Below are positions 24,436 to 35,939 of a stretch of DNA of 64,000 nucleotides, in pieces. This DNA is from Adineta vaga (taxonomy: Eukaryota; Rotifera), in contig CP075497.1 of NCBI GenBank assembly GCA_021613535.1, positions 13,454,001 to 13,518,000 of the forward strand, written 5' to 3'. A program made the translations under genes and the position numbers. A model generated the notes under the pieces. It ran no database searches, had not been told where the DNA came from, and saw nothing but the letters and a program-made list of their open reading frames with translations. Position 1 is the stretch's first letter; each line of letters starts with the position of its first letter.

Positions 24436-27400
24436 ATGCATCGATTCAAAGCTACAATATCGAATAAAGTGAAAGCACGACGTCTACAACGTCGAGAAAT
24501 GGTAAACCAATTGTTCCAAACTTTAGATATTAGTTCCAGCGATGATGATGCTGATGCTGATTCAAGATGTGATGAACCAGCTGAAGGTAGGCCACAATCT
24601 TTATCAGAAAATGTTCCTTTAGATTTATCACATCCAAAACCAATGAATTATCAAAATGACCAATTCGACGCCACTCATATATTTGATGAAGAACCTGTTG
24701 AATTTGACAATTCTGAAAGATTGTTCGATGGTAGTAATATAACAACGAAGGACGCTGTGCGTCGACTAACATCGTTTATGGTTGATAACAACATTAACAA
24801 ACAAACTGCTATTAATTTACTTCGTATTATCAAAGTGTTATTACCGACTCCAAATGGTTTACCAACAACTTGGAAAGGGATTATGAAAATATTGAATCAC
24901 ATATCAACAGCACGTTCGTCGTATTTATGTTCCAGTTGTCTTAGACAATGTAAAAAAAGGTGCGTATGGTGTTAAGTTATGTGATAATGAAGAATGTCTG
25001 AAAAACAATCGTATGTTAAAGTCAACTGAAATTGTCGAATTAACTCATTTGGACATTCGAAATCAGCTTCAATCTATTTTAACTAGAAACCAAATTCTAC
25101 TTAATCGAAAAGATCTTTATCCAATTACAGACGTTTGTTTTGGAAATTTTTATCAAAACCAATCAAATACAATGATCAATCGACTTACTTTAATTGTTCA
25201 TGTTGATGGTGCACCAATTGTTAAATCATCTAAACAAAATCCTTGGCCTTGCTTCGCTTCAATTGTCGAGTTACCACCACCAGTACGTAACCACTAGAAA
25301 AACATTGTTCTTATGTCTTTATGGCTTTCGAGAAAAAAACCAGATGCAAATGTATTTCTTGAAGAAACGATCGAAGAACTCGGACAACTAATTAATACTG
25401 GAACATCAATATTTATTAATGGCTTTGAATATCAAATTACTATACGAACACAATATTTTGTATCTGATCTGCCAGCGAAAGCTTTATTCTGCAAAACTGT
25501 TAATTTTAATGGTTATTCGGCGTGCACAGAATGTTGAACTACAGGTATGTCTAGTTATATTTCATTTTTTTTGATACTTTAGGAAAACTTTGTCTGTTTG
25601 AGTTTCATCTACTTGTTATCAGTATTAAGTATTTAATACGTAAAATCATCTGAATGAATACAATTCTTTATAGAGATTTGGATTTCTGATATATACTTGA
25701 CGTTAGCACCTAAACACTGTATGTATCGAAAAGACATTATCTATCGGTGTTACAATACACTTGATGATAATTGATAATCTATTAAATAAATATTCGCTTG
25801 CATTCCGTTCACATGATTTAGTTTTATTTCAGTTCTAATTTTCCTTCATACAATTTTCAATGATATAGTAATACTTCTTTAGTTTTTCACAGGATAAATT
25901 CATTTCTTTATAGAAAACTTAAATTCTTTTACTCACATGTGAAAATATTGTATCCTTTCTAATAGGGCAATGGAGTGCACAAAACAATATGGTTGTTTAT
26001 CCATTTACCAATAATAATCTTACACCTCGAACACATAATGAATATCTTGATGCAGCAAAAGAAGCGCAGAAAAAGTCTATTAATGGAAAAAGTGTATCCA
26101 TTCGTGGAATTAAAGGCCTTTCAATGTTATTTCAGGTAGGCATTATTTTGTGCTTTTTGCCACATTTCTTACGCAAAGAACGTACTCGGATAAGATACAT
26201 GGGACAAAAAGCATAGCTATTAGGATTTTCCTGTGTGTCACCATAATCATTATGTTCGAAGATGCTATACTGTCAAAGTTACTGGGATAAAATATCTCAA
26301 TATATCGAAGAGGACATATAAGAACAGACGCCATAATTAGCAGTAAATTCCGATTTATTTTACTCCATTTATCTAATCTGATTTTATGATGAAAACAAAT
26401 TGTATTTTTCTTATTATGTTTTATTTTTTACTTCAGGTGTTTGAATATCCTTCTCAAATTGTATTTGACTATATGCATCTTGTATGTCTTGGTCACATTC
26501 CATCTGTTATCAGACGTTGGTGTAAAAATGTCGATAAAACATCTTTAAATGAAATTGATAATTTATTAGGTCAACTTTATTTACCACATAATTTAAATGT
26601 ACCCTTTTTAGAATCCATTCAACGTGCTGATCAATGGAAAGCTAAGAATAGCTGGTTGTTCGTACTGAATGTTGGTACACCTGCTGCTATACTTCATCTT
26701 CCGAAAATTTTAGCATCACATTTTTTACTTTATTCTATGGTAATTATCATGCTTCATGCACCTAGATCTAGTGATGAAATTGACATGGCAGAACAGGTAA
26801 TGAATTATTATTGTAAAACGGCACCTTTAATACATGATTCATCAATCGAATTGTTTTCACTTCATGCACATATTCATCTTGCACAACAAGTTAGACGACA
26901 TGGTGGTCTTGGACATACATCTGCTTTTGGCTTCGAATCATATGTCCGTTTTATTCAAAAGAAAGCCCATATGGTAGTAAAGATCTTGGTACACAAATTA
27001 CCTACTGGATTGACCTGCAAACAACGATGCAAACAAAGATAAAAAATCCGACATGTACAGCAATCAATGTAAGTATAATATTTCCTGATAACGTTTTCCA
27101 CTTTCTGAAAAAATATTCTAGGAAATCAAATTAAAAGATCGACGACTTAGTATGTATCAAATTTTTGTTTTGCAACATTTGGCAAATTATAAACTTGATG
27201 TGAATTCGTGCAATTTTTACCTACGATTCAAAAGTTTCTTCATCACATATCATACGACTATTTATGATCAACCATTCAAATGCCAAAGTTATATTATTAT
27301 CGTCTTTATTCAAACAAATTTACAGTTCTATGTTTTCATTCAAAAGTACAGATCAAGTCAAAAATTCGTTTCACATTACGTCGATATTCCTTATTCATTA

Positions 27401-27553
27401 CATATGAAAGTGGATGCGTTATTTCCTTTGGTAGAATTGTCCGACGAATTTGCCTTTATTCCTGTAGAAAAAATACGTCACAAATGTGTGAAAATTCCAT
27501 TCGACGGTGTTTTTTGTTTATCTGAAATACGATTGGATTATGAACATGACTAG
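24436..27553 (+). pseudogene. Tnp2-like transposase (multi-exon, disabled)
   Basis: The start ATG at 24436 follows a TTTTTTAG acceptor. The protein begins basic (MHRFKATISNKVKARRLQRRE), has an acidic Ser/Asp patch (ISSSDDDADAD), a zinc-binding-like YLCSSCLRQCKK, and then the family core: LTLIVHVDGAPIVKSS, YFVSDLPAKALFCKTVNFNGYSACTEC, FDYMHLVCLGHIPSVIRRW and FSLHAHIHLAQQVRRHGGLG. This order matches metazoan transposase-domain proteins of the Tnp2/EnSpm type. Lesions: seven A instead of six at 24952-24958, an in-frame TAG at 25295-25297, an in-frame TGA at 25535-25537 and a frame change after 26960. Later exons (from 25966, about 26436, about 27122) have normal splice sites. The copy is dead unless all lesions are sequence errors, which is unlikely. 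Confidence 0.7.
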
Positions 27554-27649
27554 TCGTTTCTTTTTCTTACGAAAAATCTATTCTTGTTTTATTTTCTTTA
27601 TATTAGATATATTGTAGATTGCTTTGTATTCATAACCAACCATATTCAT

Positions 27650-29656
27650 ATCCATATCCACAACAAATACCTATGCTAAACATTATTTAAATCGACGAGC
27701 AATTTCTGATGTTGAAGTTTATAAATTGGTTTTATTTCCGTCGGACAATACAATTGCTGTTGTTAAATTAAAACAATGTTCACCAGCTGAACATGATGGA
27801 TTTATTTTTGTTCAAAGTGGTCGAAAAAAATTTACTGGTATTCCTCTTGAAGAAGGTAAATGCGTAACAAATATATTAGACATCTGTAAAGTATAGATCA
27901 ATTTGAACAACATATGATAATTGTTTTTACGTAGTCTTTAGGAAGATTAACTTCTTGAATTTAAATGTTTATTACCGTTTTATGTCTTCAAGTGAGAAAA
28001 ATTGTAAAACTGAAATAATGACAAGAAAAAGATTTTATTTGTACTAATTTCCGAAGAAATGTTTTTTTTGACATATTACTTAAAGCCACGAATTCACCCT
28101 TTTTGATTGCATATTATAATTTCATTTATTTTTCTTTGTGTAGGAACTTTTTTGGAATGTAGTCAAGCAGCTGATCGATTAACAAAGAAAACTGTCAAAC
28201 CTGAAATTGAAAGTGATTATGAACGTAACAATGAAGAAAATCCACCGAAACGACAAAAGAGTAAGAAAAATATTAATTACATTCTTCTCTTTTATTAACT
28301 TGATTGTAATTTAATGTAGAAAATCTATCTGAAATTTCTTCATTAAGTAGTGTTCCATTTAACGGTATGTTTCTTTAAATCAGAGGTATTTTCGTCTCTT
28401 TATTTTGTTCTTTTTTAGAACAAAATCCTAACATTCAATCACATAGCACATCTTCGATTAATATGTCTATTGATCATCCAGGTATATCGACAATATTTTT
28501 TTACATAGAAAAATATATTTCTTTTTATTTTAATAGATGGTACACGTTCTGGTTTATTAATAAATAATCCATGCAAGTTTTTCTTGAATTATGATGTAAA
28601 AACCAATCGTTCTTTTTTAGCTTCCATTAGTACTAACGACATATCGACAAACACATCATCATCTATCACGTTAAAGAAAGACTGCTCAACAACATCTCAT
28701 GTCGAAGTATCGAAAAACGATTTGCACAAACATCAACACCATTCTCGACCTAAACCATCATCAGGTGTATTGTTTGATCCAATTGACAATTCTGATAGTG
28801 CATCAAGTGATAGTGAACCAGAAACGTCTGCTGATGCTCTACGTCGTACACATACACATGCAGATCAATCATTAACAAACGAAGTTCCTGCATTTGTTGG
28901 TCATCATATTAGTGACGACAATACTAAATCAAAGAAAAAGAAGAAGCAGAAGTCTGATACATCAACATCGTCTAGTATGCAACAAGTATTAACTTTCATG
29001 AACAAATTCGAGTCTAAATACTTGAAGCCACTTCTTGTCAAACAAGAAAAAACTGAAGCTACATTGAAGTGTTTATACAATAATCAGAAGAAAATCCAAA
29101 ATACTTTACGAAAACAAAAGGTAATTTATCTTGATACAAAGGTTTTTCATTTAATCTTTTCGTATAGATGAACATTTCAATTAGTGATCCAGATGTTACA
29201 GATGAATCTTTAGAAGATAAAAGTTTTCTGACTTCTTTGGTATGATATATCTTTTGCAATGGTGAACTAAAGGTTGAACTCAAATATTTTATTTATTTAG
29301 GAATTTACATCAACAGATGGTGTTGTTGTTGATCTGATAAAACATAATGGTGTTAAAGAACATGCAAATCGTTATGTGACATCATTGATGGATGTTCTTT
29401 TTAAATCTGAAGATCTCAAAGCTATTGAAACAAAAGATATGGTCAAAGATCATCGGTATAATTTATTGAAAGGTTAGTGAAGATAATCTATTGATTTTTT
29501 ATACTATGAGCTGTTGTTTTAGAAGCTGTTCGAAGTAAATTTCGTCTATGTTCTGATGAACTTGACAATATATAGGATTGGCTCCATAATGTTATATTAG
29601 CTAAACGTCGTACAGTTATTGGTAAAGATAGAAAAACCGAAGTACATAATCAATAA
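27650..29656 (+). CDS. BEN-domain protein carried by the transposon (disrupted by TAG)
   Basis: A chain of short exons with GT-AG introns: VEVYKLVLFPSDNTIAVVKL... to about 27857; TFLECSQAADRLTKKTVKPE... (28144-28260); small exons near 28321 and 28421; a Ser/Lys-rich exon with CSTTSHVEVSKNDLHKH and a KSKKKKKQK basic patch (28621-29121); then GVVVDLIKHNGVKEHANRYV, SLMDVLFKSEDL and EAVRSKFRLCSDELDNI. The final part fits the BEN domain, an alpha-helical DNA- or protein-binding fold in chromatin factors and some transposon proteins. It may bind the GCGTCGC-rich ends, which is inference. A TAG at 29573-29575 interrupts the domain before DWLHNVILAKRRTVIG; the frame otherwise runs on to a TAA at 29654-29656. 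Start not resolved. Confidence 0.55.
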
Positions 29657-29657
29657 A

Positions 29658-29665
29658 GTAAGAAT
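29658..29665. repeat. Left target site duplication of hAT
   Basis: GTAAGAAT, identical to 33538-33545. Lies 1 bp past the BEN ORF stop codon. Confidence 0.95.
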
Positions 29666-30185
29666 CAGAGCTGGGAACAGGCCACTTTTTTCTGGCCTGG
29701 CCTGGCCTGTAGCCTGCCTGGATATAGCATTGGCCTGCCTGGGGTAAGGCTGAGTTAGACTGCTTCCGTTCTTAGCCTGGCCTGGCCTGGCCTGGCAGGC
29801 CATCAGGCGCCTGTCCAGGCCAAGTGGAAATTTTAAGTTTTTTAATCGATCAAATCATAAAACTATGGATTGAGTTATAGTTCCAACTTTAGTTATGTAA
29901 TTTATTTTCATAATTATAGAACAATATAACATTTTCTTATCACGAAAATACTAAGTCAAGATAAAGAGAGAACTCACCACTATTGTATATGTTTTTCACA
30001 AACGAAGATTTGAATTATTGATATTGTGCTATATCAATATTTTCACATATAAAGAAAAGATATTTTTACATATTTATAAAACCAATGTGTTTCAGGATTA
30101 AATGACAAGTAAAATCAAGATCAGACGAGAAGAAGAGAAAAAATCACGAATAAGTAACAATAACAATACGAAAAAGTATTTACAC

Positions 30186-33080
30186 TTAATTTTCTATTTT
30201 AATGGCACTACGAATACAAATCATGTTGTCTAGTTGATCAGGATCTAAAGCAGATCTTCTGCTGGTTAATGTAAGTCCAGCAATGCTGAACTGCCTTTCC
30301 ACTCCAGCACTAGTTGATGGAATGCTGTGAATTTGTCGAGCTACCTTTGATAGGCGAGGCAATTGATCAGTATTTGATTTCCAAAATTTAAGAACATCAT
30401 AATCATAATCATTCATATCGATTTTCATTGATAAATATCGACTTAGTTCATCAGATTGATTAATTATAGGTAATGAATATTCAATACTTCGAATATCATC
30501 ATCATCATTATCCCATTCATCATCATATGGGTTTCCATTTCCATCATCTTTAAAATCGTCCAGAATAGATGAATATTCTGGTTTAAGAGGTTTCTTATTT
30601 TGTATTACATTGTTATTTTTGTGTTGTTTTTCAACCAATTCCAGTTGTTCTCGTACATATGCAAAAGATTCAATTCTTTCTTCGTTTGTACATCCTTTAA
30701 GACTACGATAGTCTGGATGCAAAAGTGTAGCACAATAATGTCTAATATCTAAATCAACCATGTCATGTAACAATATTGATATTCGTTGACGAATATAACT
30801 TACACCTAAAATACTAACTGTACACGAAAAAACACGTTTTTTTTAATGATTTTACCTTCATCTTCTTGATCATCATCAAAATTTTCACTAGCATCATGAT
30901 TTTCATATTTGCAAATATGTTGTACAAGATTATCGAAAGATTTTAATGCTTTTCGAAGACTTAAAGTGCATGGCAAAACCAAATACAATGTTGGCTTTGA
31001 TCCTGATTGCACCATTTTAATAATTGATTGAAATGGTTTCAAAAGACGTATTATTTGTTTCACCAAGTACTGATTCACACCAGATAATCTATATTGTTGT
31101 TTTCGAGATATTAAAACATTTCTAATATGTATAAATGATGTATTTATACTTTTCTAAGGAATTTATCAAAGAGACCCATCGAATAACAATAGCTTGTTGT
31201 ACTCCAACACCACCAACTTCTTTAATGTGTGTATTTAAACCAGCCTATTCAAAATCAAAACAATTCACATAATTAATTCACTGAGAATAGGGTATGAAGT
31301 ACGAACTTACTTGTTTAATATACTTTGCTAATGATTTACATTCGACAATTGTTTTAATTATAAGTTGAGCAGCTGGTGGAGTATCGGTGAGTTTTATTGT
31401 CATCACTTGTTCTTTCAAATCTGTTGTATGACGATTTGAACTTTTATTCACTTTTATTGGTTTCAATGGAATACAATATGCATCATCTTCATTATCATCT
31501 TCTTCTTCATCAGTAACAGATTTTTCATCAGAAGTAGTTAATGAGATAGATGCTTGTTTTTGATGTTGAAAAAATCCTCGTTTACGAACATTATTTAACC
31601 TATGTCCATAACAAGTAATTGGATGTAAATGTCGAAATGCTTTTAAAAAATTAGCACCTCTATCACAAACAATATTGACCATGAATAAATCATCAATTCC
31701 AAAAGTAGCCATTTCATTTTGTAAAACCTGTAAGAAACATTAGTAAAAAAAATATTATTAGAAGTTTATTAATAAATGAAGTGTTAAAATTACAGTAAAA
31801 ATATTTTCAGCAGTTTTTTCTACTTCAGGAAACTGTCTACAGAAAAGATCGATTGTATGATACTTATAATTTTGATCAACAATCACAGCTGTGACTCCAA
31901 GATAAGAAATTTGATTGTATTTGTCGCACCAAAGATCGGGCGATATCGACAAACATTTGTTATTATACGGTTCTTGCAATAATTCTTTGATATTTTGACG
32001 ATAAGATTTTGCTACAGCTTGTATATGAGTAGATATTGTTTTTCGACTACGAAGAATGTCATTGACATCAACATTTCCATAAATACTTCCTAAATTAATA
32101 TATTTCAATAGATATTCAATATAAAATGGATACATACCCAATCGCACACATTCTTGTACAAGTGCTCTAAGACCACTATCATCAATAATGGAAATAGGAC
32201 GAATATCACCACATATCCAATGTACAATCAAATCTTTAATTACCTTTGATTGTTCATCATTTAATGTTTTACGAACTAGCAACATTTTATCAATTTGTGT
32301 TTGTGTTGGAATTTGTATATTGTTATTCGTACAAGAATGATGCTTCATGTGAGCAGTTCCACTATTTGGACCATAAACAAAAGTTTTTTTACATAATCGG
32401 CAACTTGTATATCCAACAATCCTTTCAAAATCACCTGTTAATGTATTAAATTTTGCTGGAAAACCGAAACACGACCAATATGAAGCAACAGCTGATGGTG
32501 ATTTATTAACAATAATATCATATTTATGTTTTTCATATTTTAATAAATTTGATATTCTTTCACTAGAATAATACGAAGAGTTCGAACATGATAAATCATC
32601 TGTATTTGATAATGAAGATGATGAACGATTAATATTTGATGAAGGAGATAAAGAATCATTTGTATTTGATATCGATGATGATGATAAACGATTTATGTTG
32701 GTTGATGAAAATGATGAATTATTTGTAGTTGTTGATGAAGAAGAAAAAGAAGCAACTGGTGAACGATTTATATTTGTTGATGAAAATGATAAATTATTTG
32801 TAGTTGTTGATGAAGAAGACGACGAAACAACTGGTGAACGATTTATATTTGTTGATGAAAATGATGAATTATTTGTGGTTGTTGATGAAAATGATGAATT
32901 ATTTGTGGTTGTTGATGAAAATGATGAATTATTTGTGGTTGTTGATGAAAATGATGAATCATTTGTATTTGATGATGTAGAATTAGATACAGATATAATT
33001 TGAATATCATCAATTGACATGGCTGTTGGAATACATGAAGTAGAAGAAGTTGATGAAATATAAGAGTGTTCAGTTGACAT
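30186..33080 (-). CDS. hAT transposase (nearly complete, one frame shift)
   Basis: Exons on the minus strand: 33080-31794, 31727-31311, 31244-30856, 30805-30186. The N-terminal 150 residues are a Ser/Thr/Asn-rich repeat encoded by a 30-bp minisatellite. A BED-type zinc finger follows (CRLCKKTF...HMKHHSC). The RNase H-like core shows LWCDKYNQISYLGVTAVIVD and VNIVCDRGANFLKAFRHL. The C-terminus is the hAT dimerisation region, PRLSKVARQIHSIPSTSAGVERQFS followed by SRRSALDPDQLDNMICIRSA. The splice sites of the first, second and last junctions are in phase. In exon 3 the frame changes near a T4 run at 31150-31153 (plus strand), between WVSLINSL and INTSFIHIRNVLIS. With that base restored the protein would be complete, so inactivation is recent or an assembly error. 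Confidence 0.85.
32695..32965. repeat. 30-bp coding minisatellite
   Basis: Units of GATGAATTATTTGTGGTT plus GTTGATGAAAAT, nearly identical over the last four copies and more diverged before. In the transposase frame (minus strand) they encode Ser/Thr/Asn repeats. Confidence 0.85.
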
Positions 33081-33537
33081 TGATTATTGAAATTGTGGTC
33101 TAAAATTATGGAAAAGACAAATATTTTCTATATTGGAACAGAATAAAGGGACATTTTTCTTGTCTGTATTGAACAAATAAAGTTAACCACACAACATAAT
33201 TCATATTACTTTTCCTTTTTTTCCTTTATCCATTATTTAATTAATTCGCTCATTCATTTGTATATATAAGAATATTCACCAATCATAAATAATACATCTA
33301 AAATATAGAAGAAAATCACTAGTTTGTGGTGCCATCTAATGTTTTTAAATTGCTGCTAGAAAAATATTTTTTTTAAGGCAGGCCAACAACTTTGGCCTGG
33401 CCTGGCCTGCAGACAGGCCACTATATCTACTGGACGGGCCAGGCCAGGCCAAATTTTCAAAAATTCAGCCTGGACGGGAGCCTGGCCTGCCAGGCCACCA
33501 GGCGCCTGCCAGTCGCCTGGCCTGATGCGCAGCTCTG

Positions 33538-33545
33538 GTAAGAAT
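33538..33545. repeat. Right target site duplication of hAT
   Basis: GTAAGAAT, identical to the left copy. Confidence 0.95.
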
Positions 33546-33965
33546 TATGCTTTCATAAGATGTTATTTCTAAAGTTCTCCCTATGATATAGTACAAATCA
33601 ATTGTTTATATTCCTCAATGAACCAGTTCAGTTGTTTTTTATTTCTTTATTCGGACATTTCCTGCTTGAACTAATGTTTACATTGTATATTTTTACATTT
33701 TTTTTATTTATTGAAAATACTTTTTTCGATGTCTGAACGTTTATTGTATATCTACTAATAAACATTTAATAAATGTGAAATAATAAATTAGGTTTTTCAC
33801 TATATCTGGAGAATCTCATCGCCAATTATTACTATAGTAATAACTAGGATAGTGTCAAAATATGATTACCTGATAATGCGATCATTCCGTCGCAATTGCG
33901 GGTCACAGTGCGATCGCAGTTGCGCTGCAATTGCGACGCAATTTCATCGCAATCGAAAACATGGG

Positions 33966-35289
33966 ACGTCTAGTCGTTCGTCGGCCTCTTTCCGGTCGGC
34001 CACTCACGACTAGCCGTTCCTATGCACTCTCCCATTACATAATCTTTTCACGATCCACTTTCGAAGCGAATATACATATACGAATTTTCTTTGATTTCTT
34101 CATTAGAAGCCAATGAGTTTGTTTTAATACAATTCCGGAAAAGAAATTAGAAAGAGGAAGCACTAATTTATGTGATTAGAATTGCAGCACATTCGTTTAG
34201 CATAGTTTCCCATATTTTTAGAATATTCTTTAATATCCTTAATGTCTATGAATATCCAACAGTATAGAATCACACTCAGGTACTCCATTGTATCTGCTTA
34301 TTTCTTCAAAAGTTCTGCTGAAAATTCTGACATGTAATAGTCAACAACGCAAAAACGTTTTACCAAAACTTTTATCAAGCTTACAACTCTTCCGATTAGT
34401 TGAACTACAGTTTCCATGATGCTCTTATCAAATTTTATACTCAGAACTTCTAAACGGTTCTAATGGCATATTAAGCCACGAACACTGTCCAGTTCATTAC
34501 CTTTCATTAAGATTTGAAGGGATTTTACACAAGACATTTTCTTAAGGAAGAGAAAGGCAGAAGGCCCAAGCACAACAGATCAGAAAGAACTCACATCATA
34601 TTCAAATTCGTTATTATCGATAATCGTTGAACAAATTGTAACAAAAAATCGAGTGGCCTGATAGAAAAGACATAATGATTCACAAAAAACTAACGTCAGA
34701 TTCGAGATCCTCGACCTCATTTACCCCTTGGTTAACTTTTTCTCCTCACCCAGATCGGTCTTCATCACTTTGCTGAATTCTGATTGGATAGGACAGAATG
34801 ACAAACTTTTTGCATTTCAAACCGATGATTTTAACGCTGTACAACCCTTTCTTTCAGAAAAGGAAATAATCATTAGCGTGTCATGGATTTGTGTTTTTTC
34901 CTCTATTTCCTCTTACAAGAAAAGATTCGAAGGTTTTCTATATTTTGTTTTTCCACCAGAAAACTGTAACATCTGGTTTGTATCTAATCTTTTTTTTCAA
35001 GAATATATCAGTTGATTTTTCACTTGATAACAAAACTTATCATGTATCTTTTTTCAAATAAAATATAAAACATTTCATGATATATATTAGTTTCAACAGA
35101 ATATGAATCAGAATAAGATGCAATCTCTTCTTTTATATTAATATTCGATAAGTATTAAGCTTATATTTACCATTAGAACATTAGAAAATAAAACAACAGA
35201 TGTGTATAAATATTTAATAAAACAAAACAAAGGCGTTAAAATAATGAGAAAACGGAATAAATGAATCTGTTCATAAATATATATACATA
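33966..35289. other. Intergenic, no gene seen
   Basis: No supported gene. A 95-codon open frame at 34728-35012 has no recognisable motif. Confidence 0.4.
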
Positions 35290-35795
35290 CAGTAAAACCT
35301 CTCTATAGTGGACACTCTTGGGACCATTCAAAAGTGTCCACTGTAAAGAGGTGTCCACTATATAGAAGTGAGGTATTTTATAGAACAACTCTTTCAAACA
35401 CAGAGTAAATATGTTTTGTAGATACCTAACGGTTCCTAGTAAACAATACAAGATGCTACTGTGTATTTTTAATTGTTCTTACACGCATCTTAGCTCTCGA
35501 TAACTTCATAGTTGTCAAAAATCTAGTCGAATTTCTCTTATGAGCACCAATACACTTTTCAAAAATCTTCATCGTATATAATTATATTGAAATGTCCACT
35601 ATAGCGAGGTCCATTTCCTGAAAAAACTAACATCTGATACTTTCAAAACTGTCCACTACACGGGAGTGTCCACTATAGAGAGTGTCCACTATGTAGAGGT
35701 TCAATGCCAGCAAAAAGCGGTCCGTCGGACCTCAAAGTGTCCACTATATGGAGGTGTCCACTATATAGGAGTGTCCACTATGAGAGGTTCTACTG
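35290..35795. mobile_element. Pogo/Tc1-mariner-type MITE
   Basis: Ends CAGTAAAACCTCTCTATAG and, in reverse, CAGTAGAACCTCTCATAG, each flanked by TA (35288-35289 and 35796-35797), the target of Tc1/mariner elements. The word GTGTCCACTATA with AGAGG recurs at least eight times inside, concentrated at 35330-35360 and 35640-35790. No transposase. Confidence 0.85.
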
Positions 35796-35796
35796 T

Positions 35797-35882
35797 ATAT
35801 ATATATGTCGTGTCGAAGTTACACTGTTTGTCGAAGTTATAACTTCGACAAACAGTGTAACTTCGACACGACATATATATAT
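35797..35882. repeat. 86-bp perfect palindrome
   Basis: A spacerless inverted repeat centred between 35839 and 35840. Each 43-base arm contains TGTCGAAGTTACACTGTTTG and a second GTCGAAGTT. It shares its first TA with the right flank of the MITE. Confidence 0.95.
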
Positions 35883-35939
35883 TGAATATTTTATTCTATA
35901 TACAATAAGAAAATGTTTGATATGAAATATTGAATATTT

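Larger units (their letters stand above)
29666..33537. mobile_element. hAT transposon (3872 bp)
   Basis: Ends are CAGAGCTGGG...CAGGCC and its mirror (CAGAGCTGCGCATCAGGCC reading in from the right), with a perfect 8-bp target duplication GTAAGAAT. Long subterminal tracts rich in GGCCTGGCCTGG occupy about 29685-29825 and 33375-33530. The interior encodes a hAT transposase on the minus strand. Confidence 0.95.
23727..33965. mobile_element. Tnp2-like (CACTA/EnSpm-type) transposon, interrupted by a hAT element
   Basis: The ends are inverted copies: CCCATGT at 23727-23733 and ACATGGG at 33959-33965, and GCGTCGCAATTGC lies exactly 26 bp inside each end (23753-23765; reverse complement 33927-33939). 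Further GCGACGC and GGCCGCAAT words repeat near both ends, as in the subterminal arrays of CACTA elements. The interior holds a Tnp2-like transposase (24436-27553) and a BEN-domain ORF (to 29656). Removing the nested 3872-bp hAT and one target copy leaves about 6.36 kb. Target duplications flanking the outer ends were not evident, so the exact ends are inferred from the symmetry. Confidence 0.7.

Noticed and set aside
32695-33003. Plus-strand open frame of 102 codons rich in DENDELFVVV
   Set aside because: It is the antisense reading of the 30-bp minisatellite in the hAT transposase.
34728-35012. 95-codon frame
   Set aside because: Reads as plausible protein locally but has no recognisable motif or flanking exons.
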